From Naganishia liquefaciens (taxonomy: Eukaryota; Basidiomycota; Tremellomycetes; Filobasidiales; Filobasidiaceae), in assembly GCA_013423385.1 (NCBI GenBank), contig BLZA01000007.1, positions 372,001 through 436,000 of the forward strand: a stretch of 64,000 nucleotides of DNA. Direction: 5' to 3'. Under the pieces are notes generated by a model. That model saw only the letters and a program-made list of their open reading frames with translations. It was not told where the DNA came from and searched no databases. Shown here one piece after another: positions 24,107-37,298 of this stretch (its first letter is position 1; each line of letters starts with the position of its first letter). The position numbers and the translations under genes are program-made.

Positions 24107-24430
24107 CTTGTGTGTCGAGGGTGCCGAATTTTCGATGCTGAATCAGTGCCGGAGATGAGAGATGCGCTCAAGGTTGAGTGTATCGAAAGCTATCTTATGA
24201 CTCGACAGCTCGCTTGACATGGATCACGACGTCGAGGCTCGACTGACCTGCCGTGCAACGTAAGTAGCGGACATGGCCGGACTCAGACCGATCGAGAGCA
24301 AGCTGTCTCACATTTCGCTTTTCTGGATCCTCCGACCAAGCATCTTCATGTATCGTGCAAGGCTGCTCGCCCGACAAGTTCGACCGCTCAGATCCCTCCA
24401 TCGTAACAGCCAGAGGCGCAGGCTGGAAAT
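24107..24430. promoter_or_regulatory. divergent promoter between FYV10 and RTP1
   Basis: A 324-bp interval between two divergent start codons, presumed to hold both promoters. A short minus-strand frame (24195-24437) across it has no supporting motif. Confidence 0.45.
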
Positions 24431-27400
24431 ATGGCAACCAAGGAAAATCTTTTCCTGTGCAAGAACCGTGCGGCTAAAGCTTTGCAAGCGGCCCTAATCT
24501 TGTTCCCTTCGTCATCAGCCGCGTTTCCAATCGACAACAGCTTTCAAGCCATCTTCCAGAGACTCCAATCTTCTAGAAGAGCAGAATTGGACGAGACAGA
24601 ACTCTTCAATAGTATTGAGTCTCAGCGGGACGATGATGGAACGATTGACAAGCAGGACTTGTTGGAAAAGGTAGCGGAACGCGGTCTGGATCTGCTAGAG
24701 ATTATACAAGATTGGCTGGTTCTAGAAGTCGACAAGGCGGATACGGGATCTTCCAGTACAGAGTGTAAGCATTGTATCTTTTTACCCTGGCAGCTCCTCA
24801 CAAATCGTTCTATTTGGGTAGTCCTCCTGAGCATCCAGCACCGAGCTCTTCTTCAGCGTATGACTCAGCATGTTGTTGCGTTCCTGCTCCTGCCTACCTT
24901 GCAGGAACTTTGTCGGTACATTGCCAGAGGTGGACCAATGACGGCTGAAGTGCCTACCTTCAGAGCTTTTATCGACCCTTTCCAGCGATTTCTTCGCCTG
25001 TCGATACCGACTTCACGGAATACTTCGGATCCGGCGACTCTCCAGACAGCTGCAACCCAGCGACTTCCGCCTCAACATATAACATACGTCACCCAAACGT
25101 TTCGCAACTCCACAACACTTGTACATCTGATGGCCGCCTCCATCCTTGTTGGATGGTATGAAGCGGTTGCTCGAGATCCGACGTCCCCTTTGTATCGCTC
25201 GAGCCGTAGTTTCCTCAACACACTTGGCGGAAGAACAGAGACAATCTCAGTCTTGGGTGGAGTGGTCAGGCTCACGGCTCCCACTTCAGCCAGAGTGCCT
25301 TCGCGCGCCCTCAGTGGGACAGCAAGTGATGTCGGGGGAACGGAGAAGGTCGACGTGCGGTGGCCGACGTATGTCGTAACAGTCGCGAGGGCGATGATGG
25401 CGCGGCAAATCACCCTGCCACTTGGAGTGATGGGGTTGATGAACTGCGTTTTTGGCACCAGCTTGAGCAAAACGGAAGGTGAGTCACGCATCCGGCTCGC
25501 CTCTATGCTCCTCAGCTATATCTGTCCTTGCAGTTGTCGACATGCGTAAGCTCGAATATCTCGCAATGTGCGTCGGGACACCTGTCAATGAGTCTTTGGA
25601 GGTAAGAATTAGGGACGGACGTTGACCACCAGAGCTGAATATCATATGGCTGAAGTCGTTTATGGGAAAAATCATACCTCAATTGATTAAAATCCTTGCT
25701 CCGAGTACCGAGGTATCCAGCAATCGACCCCAAGCCTACACCAATGCAGCCTCGTTCTGTATATCGCATCTCATTGCCAAACATACCACGGTCGTGATGT
25801 CGCTCCTTTCGCCTTTGATACATTCGCCTTTCAAGCCAGAGGCAGGAACGATGTCATCGATCTCGGATCAGCCAAGACCTGGCACATCGCATGCCATTGT
25901 CGCTCGTCACCCACAAAGAGTTAACAACGCTTTATCGATCCTCTTACCCCTGCTAACTTCCACGCCTCCTGGATCTGTCGTAATCACTCAAACAATCACG
26001 CCGATCTTACCGCAACTTTTTGCGCTGGCCTTGCATCTGCTGACGGATCCCACCGCGGATCCTCTGACAAGGCAAGAAATACAAGATGTCCTGCGCACAT
26101 GGGCGCGACTGGCGGATTGTGATGTCGTGGTCCGGGGGATTTGGGAAATCCTACACAGCGGGAGGGGATGGGGCGTCACAGACGAAGAGAAGAACGAATT
26201 CTTCTGGGACTACGTCGAGGAGGCGGACGTGGAGCAAAGTGGAATTGGAATCTGGTACGGCACGTAAGTTGATGCTTCAAGGCTACTCTGTAACCATTAC
26301 TTCGGTCAGATTCACTGATGAACATATCTTTTCCAAGTCCACGACCTCGTCCCATATTCGCTCCTCATAAAGCAAGTGAGAGCGACGCTTCAGGCATCGA
26401 GATCAAGTCGTGTTCCAATCTTGAAGACGCTTCCTCGCCAGGGGACCCTAAAGCCATCGAGCAAGACATGCTTGCGAGAGTGAAGTTGACACCACCGCCT
26501 CAGGACATTGTTTCCCTGCTGAAGAGAGCGGAACGGAGAGAAGTCACCTCAGGAGTATACTTCAGATGTCTCCAAGCGTATCAACAGCTGGCCCAGTCTC
26601 GAGACACAGACGAAGCTGATACAAAGTGCGTTCATAGACATAAGCTGATCCTCAATTGAACGCCTCCATCGCTTGGCTCATGCCCACAGGGATTTGTTGC
26701 GATATCTGCAGCTCATTATGCTGATCACGGAAAGCATGGCAGATGCGCTTGGCGATCAAACGAAGAAGGTCTTGATATTTGTCGAACAATCCCTTCGTTC
26801 AAGCTTGACAGAGAAGGAGAAGGCAATAGCGCAAAACCGGCAAAACGAAGGCGATAGCGATGACGAGGAGGACGAGGAGTCAAGAAAGGACGAGGTTCAG
26901 TCACGTCTGACTCAGAACGATGACCTTGAGACGAAGGATATAACAAAGCTTGGACTTACGGAGACCGCGATACACTTGCTGCTCGTGACGTTGCAAAGTA
27001 AGCAATGAAGCGCTCTTTGATATGCGTGTATTCATTGACTCTACTTGATAGCACAATCACGGATTGACGCGGAGGACCTTCCTATCCTTGCCGTCATCAG
27101 CTCTCACGTGGAGCTCCTTGAGCGACATCCACTGGCAAGTGTGCGAGCTCTCGCCAGGAATGCCAGATTGCTACTGTCCATACACCAAGCTGTCGGACAA
27201 AACGATACCACAGGGGCCTCCGATGAGGCGCTTTCATCGACTATGAAGCAATATCAAGAAGCGCTACGGTGTTTGCAAGACCCGCTACTACCAGTTCGAG
27301 GTCATGGTCTCATCATTCTGCAAGGAGTCGTTAAAGCGCCTGATTTCGACAAAGCTCTCGTCCCGGCAATCATGGATATATTCCTGCAAGCCTTACGAGA

Positions 27401-28245
27401 CGACGATTCTTTCATGTATCTCAATGCAGTTCGTGGCCTGTCAAGTCTCGTGGATGGTTTAGGGAAGGAAATCTTGCGATCGCTCTCTTCCGCTTACATG
27501 GAAGGCCTCGACCGAGGAACATCCCTAGATCTCTCGAAAGAGGAATTGGATTGCAGACTCCGTATCGGCGAAGCGCTGACTCAATCCGTCAAACGCTGCG
27601 GGACCGCCCTCAGCATATATGGTAAGTTGCGAGCTAGTTTCATCAGCGTCGACTTACCTGATTTCTCTTCTGTCTGTAGCCGATGCCTTGATACCAAGAA
27701 TGCTTCGAGTGTTTCCTCAAGCACATCTACCAACCGTACTCAGGGCGTCTTCTTTATCGATATTGTCTTCTTGTGTAGATGTGGATTGGAAGGCAACTTT
27801 GCCTTGGGTGCAGGATCTTTTGGGAGGATGTCTGGATCTTCTACAGCTGGAGAGTGTCCGTTCGTCCAGAAGAAGGGAGCTTGACCCACAGGCCGACGCA
27901 TCCAACCATGTTGGCGAGCCCATCCGTGGCCATGACAGCAAACATCCTGCTCTGCGACGTGCTGCGCTAGTTTTCGTGGGGCAGCTCTTCAACGCCGTGG
28001 GAATGTCTCAGAAAGAGGAGTACGACACTGCCAACGCGCCCCGTGGGTATTCCAGAGCAATATCGGTCAATATCGGTGCAGACCAACGCAACTATGCGAC
28101 AGGAGTCTGCTCTCCTCCTCTGCTACATCTGGGACTTTTGCAGAAAGCCAGCAACGTACTGGGCCATCTGCAAGCAACGGATGTTGACTCGCTTGCCGCA
28201 CATCAAGCTGGAGAGGCTTTGTCTCTGCTGAGGCAGTTGCGATGA
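24431..28245 (+). CDS. RTP1: Rtp1/Tango6 family protein (RNA polymerase II nuclear import/assembly factor)
   Basis: Yeast Rtp1 helps assembly and nuclear import of RNA polymerase II subunits; the animal homologue is Tango6. The product is a long alpha-helical HEAT-like protein of roughly 1,100 residues in about eight exons. Diagnostic segments are the conserved LLPVRGHGLIILQGVVK block (about 27290-27350), followed by DDDSFMYLNAVRGLSSL, and the C-terminal repeat with RMLRVFPQAHLPTVLRASSLSIL. The central acidic/charged linker (GDSDDEEDEESRKDE, about 26850-26890) is expected to be disordered. Introns are visible near 24763-24813, 25477-25533, 26265-26318, 26625-26690, 26999-27050 and 27622-27679. 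Stop is TGA at 28243-28245. It lies 231 bp from the stop of GT2-A, tail to tail. Confidence 0.88.
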
Positions 28246-28476
28246 CCCACCGCTGAATAGGAATAGTCTCACGGCATCCTCTCAGGCAGAGATCGATGAC
28301 CAGACAGCAGTCCACCGAAGAATCTAAGCACTAGGGCTGCGCGTACTGGAATGCTTCTGAGCCATATTCTATATGTTTTTCTATCGCAGGTACATATGCA
28401 AGATGCTATCCTAAATGCCAAGTCAATGATAAACAATGACTCTCTGTTTCACTTGAGGACCGGGTCGGACCCACTG

Positions 28477-31400
28477 TCAGAAGCTGAAATGCATAAGCCA
28501 TGGATTGAGTACGACTGGTGCGCAGATGAAAGTCGTTCAACGTTGTTGAGCGGGCGGTTATGGTGAAAACTCACTGGGATACAAGATATGACCAGCGGTG
28601 ACTAATGCCATGGGAACAATGGCTTCGATGGACACGACTCTCCATCCTTCGGGCATGGCAGAAGAAGTGGTAACGATTATTCCGACCTGAGGAGAGCGCG
28701 AGTCTGTTATATGGGTCTACCACGCATCATGCGACTCACGGCCACGGCGATGTTTAAAGGCAAAGTGAATTTGAACTTTCTGAGGATCGCTGGTACCTCT
28801 TTGAAGAAATTGGACACTTCCACCGTCTTGAGCGTGGCTGCCCATGTCATCTGATAGCCAATCAGGTGACAGATGAGCGCACTAGATATTTGAAGACTGA
28901 GTCCGATGAAGAAGACGGAATAAAACGCTGAGAGCAGGATTATACACACCAACATCGTGATATGTAGCGAGGCGACTTACGAATATAAGCCAATTGGTTG
29001 AATGCGAAATTGCTAGTATTTTTAACTTTCAACCGATATCGCAGGACGATGGAAGCCAAGTTGCCCAGTCCCGAGAATAAGCAAATACAAACGAACGTAA
29101 TCTTCCAGCCGCTGATATAAAATTTGTCGACATGAACTGTAACGAAAAGCGAGGGTAAATTCGGATGAAGGCAGACTCGAAGCTGAGACTCACGATCAAA
29201 CCCGATCATGATGTAGTTGAGCATGGTCAAAGGCCAAGCGCACGCGATCGCGTAATAGGAAAAAATATACGAGAGAACGGAGATTTTACAATTGAGCGGA
29301 ATGTTACTCCACAAATATTGCTTGAATAAAGGAGTGAAAGGTCCTCGAATTGGCCAGTACCGCAGCGGGTGGAAAATCAACTCGGAGCAACCCCAGGCAT
29401 ACTTTTGCCAACGATTCACTTCGTCATCACAGGTGAGGGACACGCCTTCTTCGAATTTGTCGTCCGAGTACGTAGCCCATCGCAGGATGTACCCTTTCAT
29501 TTGCAAAGCCAGGGAAAGTGCAAAGTCTTCCGATACGTGGGATTCGGACCAGATCTTGCGAACCCCATCCTCTTCGAAAATGATTTCCTGCAATGCCGAC
29601 CAGCGTAGAAAGGCGTTATGTCCAACAAATGGAGCAGTAGATCCATTGGCGCAGCAGAATGAAATTGCCAGCTGGATGCCTCTCGTAAAGTGCGCGATGC
29701 CGTTCTCGAAGAAATGATGCGCAACTTGCATGACGCCGGAGGAATGCTGTATCACAGCCACTTCTGGGTGCTGATCGAACTCGCTGACAGCATCTGCAAA
29801 GCAGTCTTCTGGAACACGAGTATCAGAGTCGATGATGAGTATATATGACCCGCTGCCGTGCGAACCAGTATTTAGCGAATGCCCCCCAGGTCCAAAATGT
29901 CGTTAGCGACTCACATCCTAACATTGCCTGCGGCCCAGGCACGACCTTCTGTTTCGTCTTTTGCCAATTTCAGAGCGGTCTCGTACAGGTCCAACTCATC
30001 CTGTTCGTGCCAGAAGTACGACGCGCCACCCAGCGCCATGTGCGCTTCGGGTCGCAGGTCGTCCATAATTTCTTCAACACGCAGAGACAGTTGGATGGCG
30101 AAATTCATATTGCTGGCTTTCTTGAAACGTCCGCGCCGTTCGAAACCATCTACTCCATGCGGGGGACGCGCAACGAAGGCCATGCTGTGATTGTAGTAGA
30201 ATCTCTTCCGTTCTTCAGCTTGATCTGCGTGAATCAGCTGCAGACCGTCATCGCAAACCAAAATAGAGACGGATCCACCTTGGCGCTCATATACTGCCTG
30301 AGCGGCCTTCAAAGACTCCACTGTTGGGATGATGACTTCCTCGAGGGATTCCTTGTAGACCGGAAGCCAGACAGTGACGTGGGGTAATTCTCCCATAGTG
30401 CGTTTCGGGGGTATGGCGCTGTAATATGCGGAGTTCTGCGTAACCTGACGGATGGGACCCAAAATCTGCCACTAAATCGCGAACGGCAGGAAGAGCTTCA
30501 GCATATCTACGAGCACGTCGCGCCGCATCTGTTTGTTTTCACTTACGAATGAGCCGACCAGCACCTGCACTGTAAACTTTTCGCCAGAGGCGCACGAATC
30601 AGCAAAAGGTGACACTGCAATCTACCAGCTGCCCACCATCGCAACGCAAGCAAGTAGAGGCCCTGTAGCTACTAGAAGAAGCCTCGTCGCCTTGCGATCC
30701 AGCAGATATTCCTTCACGAGCGTACCTGTGTCAAGTGGAAGAGCTCATGAGAAAACTGGTTGACGGACGAGACGCGTCTCCCTGACTCACGCCAACCTAG
30801 GGCTAACAACGCTAGGGTTATCGCGACTGTCATGCCAGACGAAAATGCATCGTACAGCATCACGGGTCTCTCTTTCCAGCGCTGTCGCGCATACGTCTGT
30901 GAAGAATCCTCGGGATCGAGCATTGCAACGGCTTGGGCAGACTTTTCATCTCCATTCAAGACCTCTGCCTTCTGGGATGTCAGCCGGTCTAACAGCAATT
31001 TGTCTTGCTGTGCATGGGCCTCTAGGTGCGCCGCGAAGCCACTTTTTTTGAAAGCGTTTTCATGCTGCCATACGTAGTCGATCAAAGACTGCTCGAGGGA
31101 CTCCGTCGTTTTGACAATGCTTTCCACCGCATCTGCCCAGACGCAAAGTACGCCTTCATCTCTAACGAATGCTGCGTATTGATGTTTCCTCGCGCGGGCG
31201 AGATGCGCCAGCTTGTCGAGAATCTGTATCCGGGTGTCTGCATTTATTGTGAATTCGGCCATGTCAGGAGTTCTGAAAGAAGAGATTTGAGCGAGTCGCT
31301 GACTCGAAGGGCTCTCAGCGCGTACATGCAGGTAGAGATAACTGTCTTGACGATAGGTGAACGGATTTTGAATGCTACCTGAAAGCCACGTTTACCATTC

Positions 31401-32401
31401 CCGACAGGCAGTCTCGGCAACACGAGACTCACCTCTGGGTTTAACGCAGCCATTGCGTTCTCGAACTCTGTGAGTCCCGTCTCATTTAGGGGATAAGTGC
31501 GCTGCACGCCTGTCTTTGCTCGAATGCAGACGCCAGTCGCGATTCGGGAGCTATCTGCACTTGGGTAGTGATTTCGGCTGCTGTTTTGCGGTTTCTTGAA
31601 CCACTTTTTCTTCTCGCAGCCGTATCTGAAAAGATAGTCCGCCATGACGTCCAAGGCATCAAAGCCGTCGCCTATGGGGACAGCCCTAGGTCGTGCGTCA
31701 TCTCTTGGTATGTCAGATATGGGTTGCACCACATCTCTTCGTGGAATCTGGTCATCTTCCGAATCGTCTTGATAATGGTCAGACGATTGCGGAAATGGAG
31801 AAGTTGTCGGGGGAGCCCCGCCCGATGGAGGAAAGACGTCCGGTCTAGATTCGGCGTTTGCACAGGAAGGGCTGAGCTGTAGCGTTGACCGCGTTCCTGC
31901 TTTGAGGGTTGTAACTCTCGAGACGGTTCTTTTGCGTTTTCTTCTCTTGGGCTTCTTATCTGTCCGATACTGCCGGTGTTCCGCTTCCTCTAGCAATTCT
32001 GACCAACGCTTATGGTGATCCTCCTCGAGCTTGACATCTTGGTCTTGAACAATGATGTCCTCATCGAAGGCGAGCTCGTCAGCCTCAAGTCGAAGCCCGA
32101 AAACAGTGTCATAGTTGTTTCGAGCAGAGTTTCCTCTCGTCTCTTCGTCAGCGGTCCCCTCGACTCCGTTGTCAGTCGAGGCCGTGTGACTGGGTAAGGT
32201 GTAGGTCAGAGCTTGACTCAGCCGCCGGGCGAATACGAGCACTGATTCCTTGGCGACGGGTTGCGGATGGCAGTTGGTGGTGTCGTTGAGGAAGTCCATT
32301 TCAGCCGGAACCTTGGGTGTCAGAGACTTAGACATTCTGCGGATGCTTATCTCTTGGCCATCAGTAAAGGCGGGTGTTCTGCGCAGAGTGAATATGCCCA
32401 T
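28477..32401 (-). CDS. family-2 glycosyltransferase, multi-pass membrane (paralogue A)
   Basis: First of four neighbouring paralogues. ATG 32401 gives MGIFTLRR; an upstream in-frame ATG at 32503 is less likely because paralogues B and C also start MG plus basic residues. The long N-terminal tail (about 300 residues) is acidic and Ser-rich. Then come the EFTINADTRIQILD/RKHQYAAFVRDE block, membrane helices, and the GT-A catalytic domain: LVCDDGLQ, RGRFKKASNMNFA, the DxD-type DSDTRVPED, catalytic ESHVSEDFA, and NRWQK in place of QxxRW. More helices follow, and the last short exon encodes VLNPWLMHFSF before TGA 28477-28479. It is expected in the plasma or Golgi membrane, using a nucleotide sugar to extend a polysaccharide; donor and product are unknown. 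All exons join in frame, so it looks functional. Confidence 0.88.
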
Positions 32402-33889
32402 GTTGGCATTTGACTTGAATGTTCTCGGAAAGCTGAGTGAGTGTTCCGCAGTGTGATCGGCTGGCACTCGGTCGGCGCCAACTCGTAGTGATGCCTTCGT
32501 CACCTGCTGCTGAGGCTATGTCGTCGCCTTCTCCGCTGCGAATCGGTAATCTCCCAGTGACCTTTGCCTGGTAATGCAACACTCGCTGATTTGAGGCAGC
32601 TTTGTCTTCGCTTCCAAATTCCCCCCCTGGTGGTCGCATATGGAGTCGGAATGTTGTTGAAGAAGGTTGGTATTGCCGAATGAGAGATTCTGGACCATCT
32701 CGAACAGATGCATCGGAATACAAATTGTAAACCTCAAGCTTCCACTGTGCCGGATGATCGGCAGGAACACCTCCAAAGTGCCTGAAGCCTCTTTACGTGT
32801 CATGCGGCAGCTTCTTCAGTGTATCTTCACACACTCCTCATACAGGCCTCATCGCAGATTCAACCCATCGCTTGGTTGGGCAGTCAGGTTCGCTAGCTGT
32901 TTGACGGATCTCCAGCTTGGCAAGTGTGGATTAAGCTTCGGAGAAGAATGAACGGAATGGGAAAGTGGAAGGCCAGTCAGCGAGTCAGCTAAGATCTGGC
33001 CAGTCACAGCTACCAGCTCCAGACACCGACGGACTCACAGAGGCATGCGTGCCACCTTCTACCCTTCCGGCAGAATTTTTGATAGCTATTTCAACAGTCA
33101 TCTTGCCAGCTATCTCGACGCTGGGTCTTGGGCTGCAATGAGCGCTGCAGTTGGTATAAGCTTCCATTCAGGTGAGACACTGAAGCACTCAATCTCGGAT
33201 AGCTAGCTGCTCAAATGACATATTTCAATGGCTATTTGCATCCAGCAGCTATTCCAGCCGGATTTGAAGTGGGTCTCGATCGTAAAGATCGCCCGGGTCC
33301 GCTTCGATTGCTTGCCGCGCCGTGCGCGGTAACTTCAATAAACGCTGGAATTTGTCGAACAATTGCCGGAAAATTAATAGTACAAGTGCGCGTCATCGAG
33401 TTTCGTGTGGCGGCCGAAACTATTGTACAATGTAGGGGCTGTTCAGGAATTCAGAATGGCGACGTTGCGTATCAGCTGTCGCGTCCTAAAGCAGCGTACC
33501 TGTGCGAGTACGCCTGTCACTACTGAAACGAGCCATTGCGCGAGCTTACCGTATCTGGACCTTACAGACTCGATGTACATAAGGGAATCTGGTATTAGTG
33601 ATCCTGAGAGTCTACCTGAACACCTGGTTCTGGACTTGAGACAGGCTTCTTCCAACGGATATGTGGTGTGGAAGCGAGCGGAAGGTAGGGAAGGAGTTGT
33701 ACATAGCCATAGATCTTCTCATACAACAACGTATAGTATTACAGCGATCACTCGACGACCCGAAATCTATAATGTAATGCGCTACAAGGGAGTATGCTAG
33801 ACTCCAAATTAAAATTCTGGCGTTATCTATGTCCCCAATAGCGGAAAGGAGGAATGGCACGCTTGCTCCTTGGAACGTTTCAGAGCTTT
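32402..33889. other. long spacer between glycosyltransferase A and B
   Basis: About 1.5 kb with only unsupported frames (for example 33215-33526, 33405-33800, 33612-33914). It includes the presumed promoter of gene A. AGCT-rich patches occur near 33200-33250. No repeats, transposon ends or RNA genes were recognised. Confidence 0.55.
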
Positions 33890-36800
33890 TTAGAAGCTGA
33901 AATGCATGAACCAAGGATTCAAGGCGACTGAATGACGTTCTAGATCAGCGCTACTGGTAAGACAGTCAGCCCGACCACTTACCCGGGTAAAGTAGGTGAC
34001 TGGCTACCGTAAGCGCCAGCGGAACAATCGCCTCGACCGACGATACCCTCCAGCCATCCGGCATCACCGGAGTTGAAGATATGACCATGAAAGCCTGCAC
34101 GATGAGCCATCAACCGGAGTGCTTTTAATGCCCAGATGTGATACTTACGACTATCAGCCAGTTCAGCGGCAAGGTGACCTTGAACTTCCTCATAATAGAT
34201 GGGACTTCTTTGAAGAAGTTCGACGCTTCCACAGTCTTGGCTGTTGCCGCCCAAGACATTTGATATCCAATCAAGTGACAGATGATGGCAGCCGAGACCT
34301 GCAGACTCAGACCTGCGAAGAAGACTGCATAGAACGCTGTAAAACAGTCACACAGGTAGGTTGTCAACCCGTGGGGAGATCGTTTCAAGCCATGTGGAGT
34401 ACTTACGAATATATTTGATCTGGTTGATGGCAAAGCTGCCGGTGTGCTGGACCTTGAGTCGGTAACGTAACAAAATTGCTGAAAGGTTACCGAGGCCGAA
34501 GAAAAGCAAGATACACGCGAAGGTGTAATACCATGCACTCATGTAAAATTGGTCGACAGGAACTGGTCAACGGCAGACAGAATCAACATATGCTGATCTG
34601 GAAGGGAATCCTCCGAAGGCTTACTGGTAAATCCGAGAATGACAAAATTGAGCAATGAGATCGGCCAGGCCGCAGCGATGGCATAATAGGAGAACATATA
34701 TGCCAGTGTTGAGATCTTGCTGGGAAGGGGCAAGTCGCACCAAAGGAATTTGCGGAAGAGCGGAGTGAACGGCCCTCTAGTGATCCAGTAGCGGAATGGG
34801 TTGAAGATAATTTCCGAAACTCCCCAAGCGTACTTTTGCCACCGATTCACTTCGTCGCCACACGTGAGGGATACGCCTTCTTCAAATTTGTCGTTAGAGT
34901 ATGTTGCCCATCGCACCGTGTAGCCTTTTAATTGAAGAGCCATAGACATGGCGAAATCTTCCGATACATGGGTTTCTGACCAGACTTTCTTGACTCCGTC
35001 CTCTTCGAACATGATATCCTGTAATGCCGACCATCTCAAGAAAGCGTTGTGACCGACGAAGGGCGCACTGGTACCGTTTGCGCAATAAAATGAGATGGAT
35101 AACTGGATACTCCGAATGAAATGCGCGATACCGTTCTCGAAGAAGTGATGGGCGACTTGCATGACGCCGGAGGAGTGCTGAATGATGGCGCATTCGGGAC
35201 TGGTTTCGAATTCGGAAACCGCGTCGACGAAGCAGTCTTCGGGCACCCGAGTATCGGAATCGATGATCAGCACAATTGAGCCGCTGTAATGGTATTAATA
35301 ACGTGATGAGATGGACCGCCTGATCGAGAACTCACATCCTGATATTGCCATCAGCCCAGGCTTGACCCTCTGACTCTGCTACAGCTTGACTGAGTGCAGT
35401 CTCGTAAAGCGCGAGTTCGTCGTCATCACTCCAGAAATAATCTACTCCGGAAGCCTCTTGTGCATGAGGGCGCATTTCGTCCAGAATTTCTTCAACGCGC
35501 AATGACAGCTGAATGGCGAAATTCATGTTGGAGGCCTTCTTGAACCTGCCCCTTCGCTCGAAACCATTGACACCATGGCCAGGACGGGCGACATAAGCCA
35601 TATTATTGTTGTAGTAGAAGCTTTTCCTTGCGGCTGCTTCCTCCTCGCTGATGAGTTGAAGACCATCATCGCAGACGAGAATCGAGACAGATCCGCCTTG
35701 CCTTTCGTAGGTTGCCTGGGCAACCTTCAAAGACGCAATGGTAGGCGCAATGACCTCCTCCAAAGCTTCCTTATAAACCGGAAGCCAAACGGTGACATGG
35801 GGAAGCTGCTTGGTAATGCGCTTGGGAGCGATTCCGCTGTAGAAGACAGAGTTGCGGTTCACTTGAGCGACTGGCCCGAATATTTGCCACTGTATAGGGT
35901 GTTTCTCAGCGTCCTGACGCCAGCGATATCCATTGAGACTCACGAAAGACCCGATCAAGAATTGAAAGGAGAACTATTCGCACGATTAGCTTTCGAAACA
36001 TCATGTCCTTGGCACGAAGATCCTCACCATGCCAACCGCGCCCAAGAAAGGCGAGGCTACAATTAGCACGAAACGAATTGCGTTACCATCCAACATGTAC
36101 TGGCGGATGAGTTTACCTGAAAAAGACGCGATAAGCTGTCTAGAACGAGATGTGTGGAGAACGGAAACAACTTACGCCAGCTAATGGATAGCAGAACAAC
36201 CATCAAGGCCACCGTAAGGCCTCCTGTGAAGGCGTCATAGAGAATATATGGTCTCTCCTTCCATTGACGTTTCGCTTTGAGTTTTGAAAGATCCTCGGCA
36301 TCCCCAATATCTACCCGGGTTTCCAATTGATGAATTTTCTCGTCCAAGGCTTGCAGCTCCTTTTCCCGGGCAGCTTCTACGAACGCGCTTGCTCCAACCT
36401 TTTTCTCGCGTCGATGACCTTGATTCCAGATGAAATCAAGCAGCGCATCTTCGAGGGCTTCGGCTTCGGCTAGGATGGTTTTGACGTTATCAGACCAGAC
36501 ACAGAGGACTTGCTCGTCGCGAATGAATGCTGCGTATTGATGTTTACGTGCCCTTGCGAGCAATGTCATATCGTCCAGAACTTGAATCCGACTGTCAGCA
36601 TTGATGATGAATTCAGACGTCTGTGGTTCACTACGTATCAAGCCCGTCAATCTCAGGTGATCGGATTCGAATTCTTCCGAGCACTCACACGAAGTCGGAC
36701 AAAATTGTTCGCACGATCGGAGAACTAAGCTTCATTGCCACCTGCCAATGTTATTCGCGTGTCAGCGAAGATCGCGCCCAGCTCGTCCTTGACTGACCAT

Positions 36801-37298
36801 GGGATTCAATTCCGTAATTGCCCAGCCGAATTCTTCAAGTCCAGGGCACGTATGGGGATACAGGATGTGGGAGCCTTTCTTGGAACGCAAAGCCACCCCA
36901 GTGTTAACATTTCCGTAAGCTTTCTCAACGCTCGGTGGTGTGAACCATTGACGCCAGTCACATCCGTAGCGGTAAAGATCGTCGGCCATCATTTCCATTG
37001 CACTGAGAATCCTAGGCTGCCGGGTTCGTGGGGCTTTCGCATTCGGCAACTCCGCAAAATCGTCGTCATCTTCTGAGTTGTAATAGTCGTCATCCTCTGT
37101 CTGGTAGCCGGCGTCCTCCTGCTCGTAACCGATCTGAGGTTGATGCAAGATCGCATTGGGATCTTTCTCGCCCTTCTCAAGCTCGAAATTCGACAAAGAA
37201 GAATCTCGCGTGTCCGTCTTTTCGTCTGTGTCGACAGGCGCCTTTGTCGAAGAGAGATTGTTCCTGCTGCCTCGCTTCAACTTTGAAAGAAAACCCAT
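33890..37298 (-). CDS. family-2 glycosyltransferase, multi-pass membrane (paralogue B)
   Basis: Second paralogue, starting MGFLSKLKRGSRNN at 37298. A short acidic tail with many Asp/Glu/Tyr residues is followed by MMADDLYRYGCDWRQWF and EFIINADSRIQVLD/RKHQYAAFIRDE. A charged insert and two helices (for example YILYDAFTGGLTVALMVVLL) come next. The catalytic domain has LVCDDGLQ, RGRFKKASNMNFA, DSDTRVPED, ETHVSEDFA and NRWQKYAWG, and helices follow. The last exon reads LNPWFMHFSF before TAA 33890-33892. An intron interrupts the Ile codon of R-I-G just before DSDTR, at the same place as in A and C. It shares a 2-kb upstream region with gene C on the other strand. No break was seen. Function is as inferred for the family: processive or oligosaccharide synthesis at a membrane. 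Confidence 0.88.

Noticed and set aside
33215-33914. Several frames between glycosyltransferases A and B
   Set aside because: No motifs; the minus-strand frame 33612-33914 only overlaps the last exon of gene B by its first residues, in a different frame.
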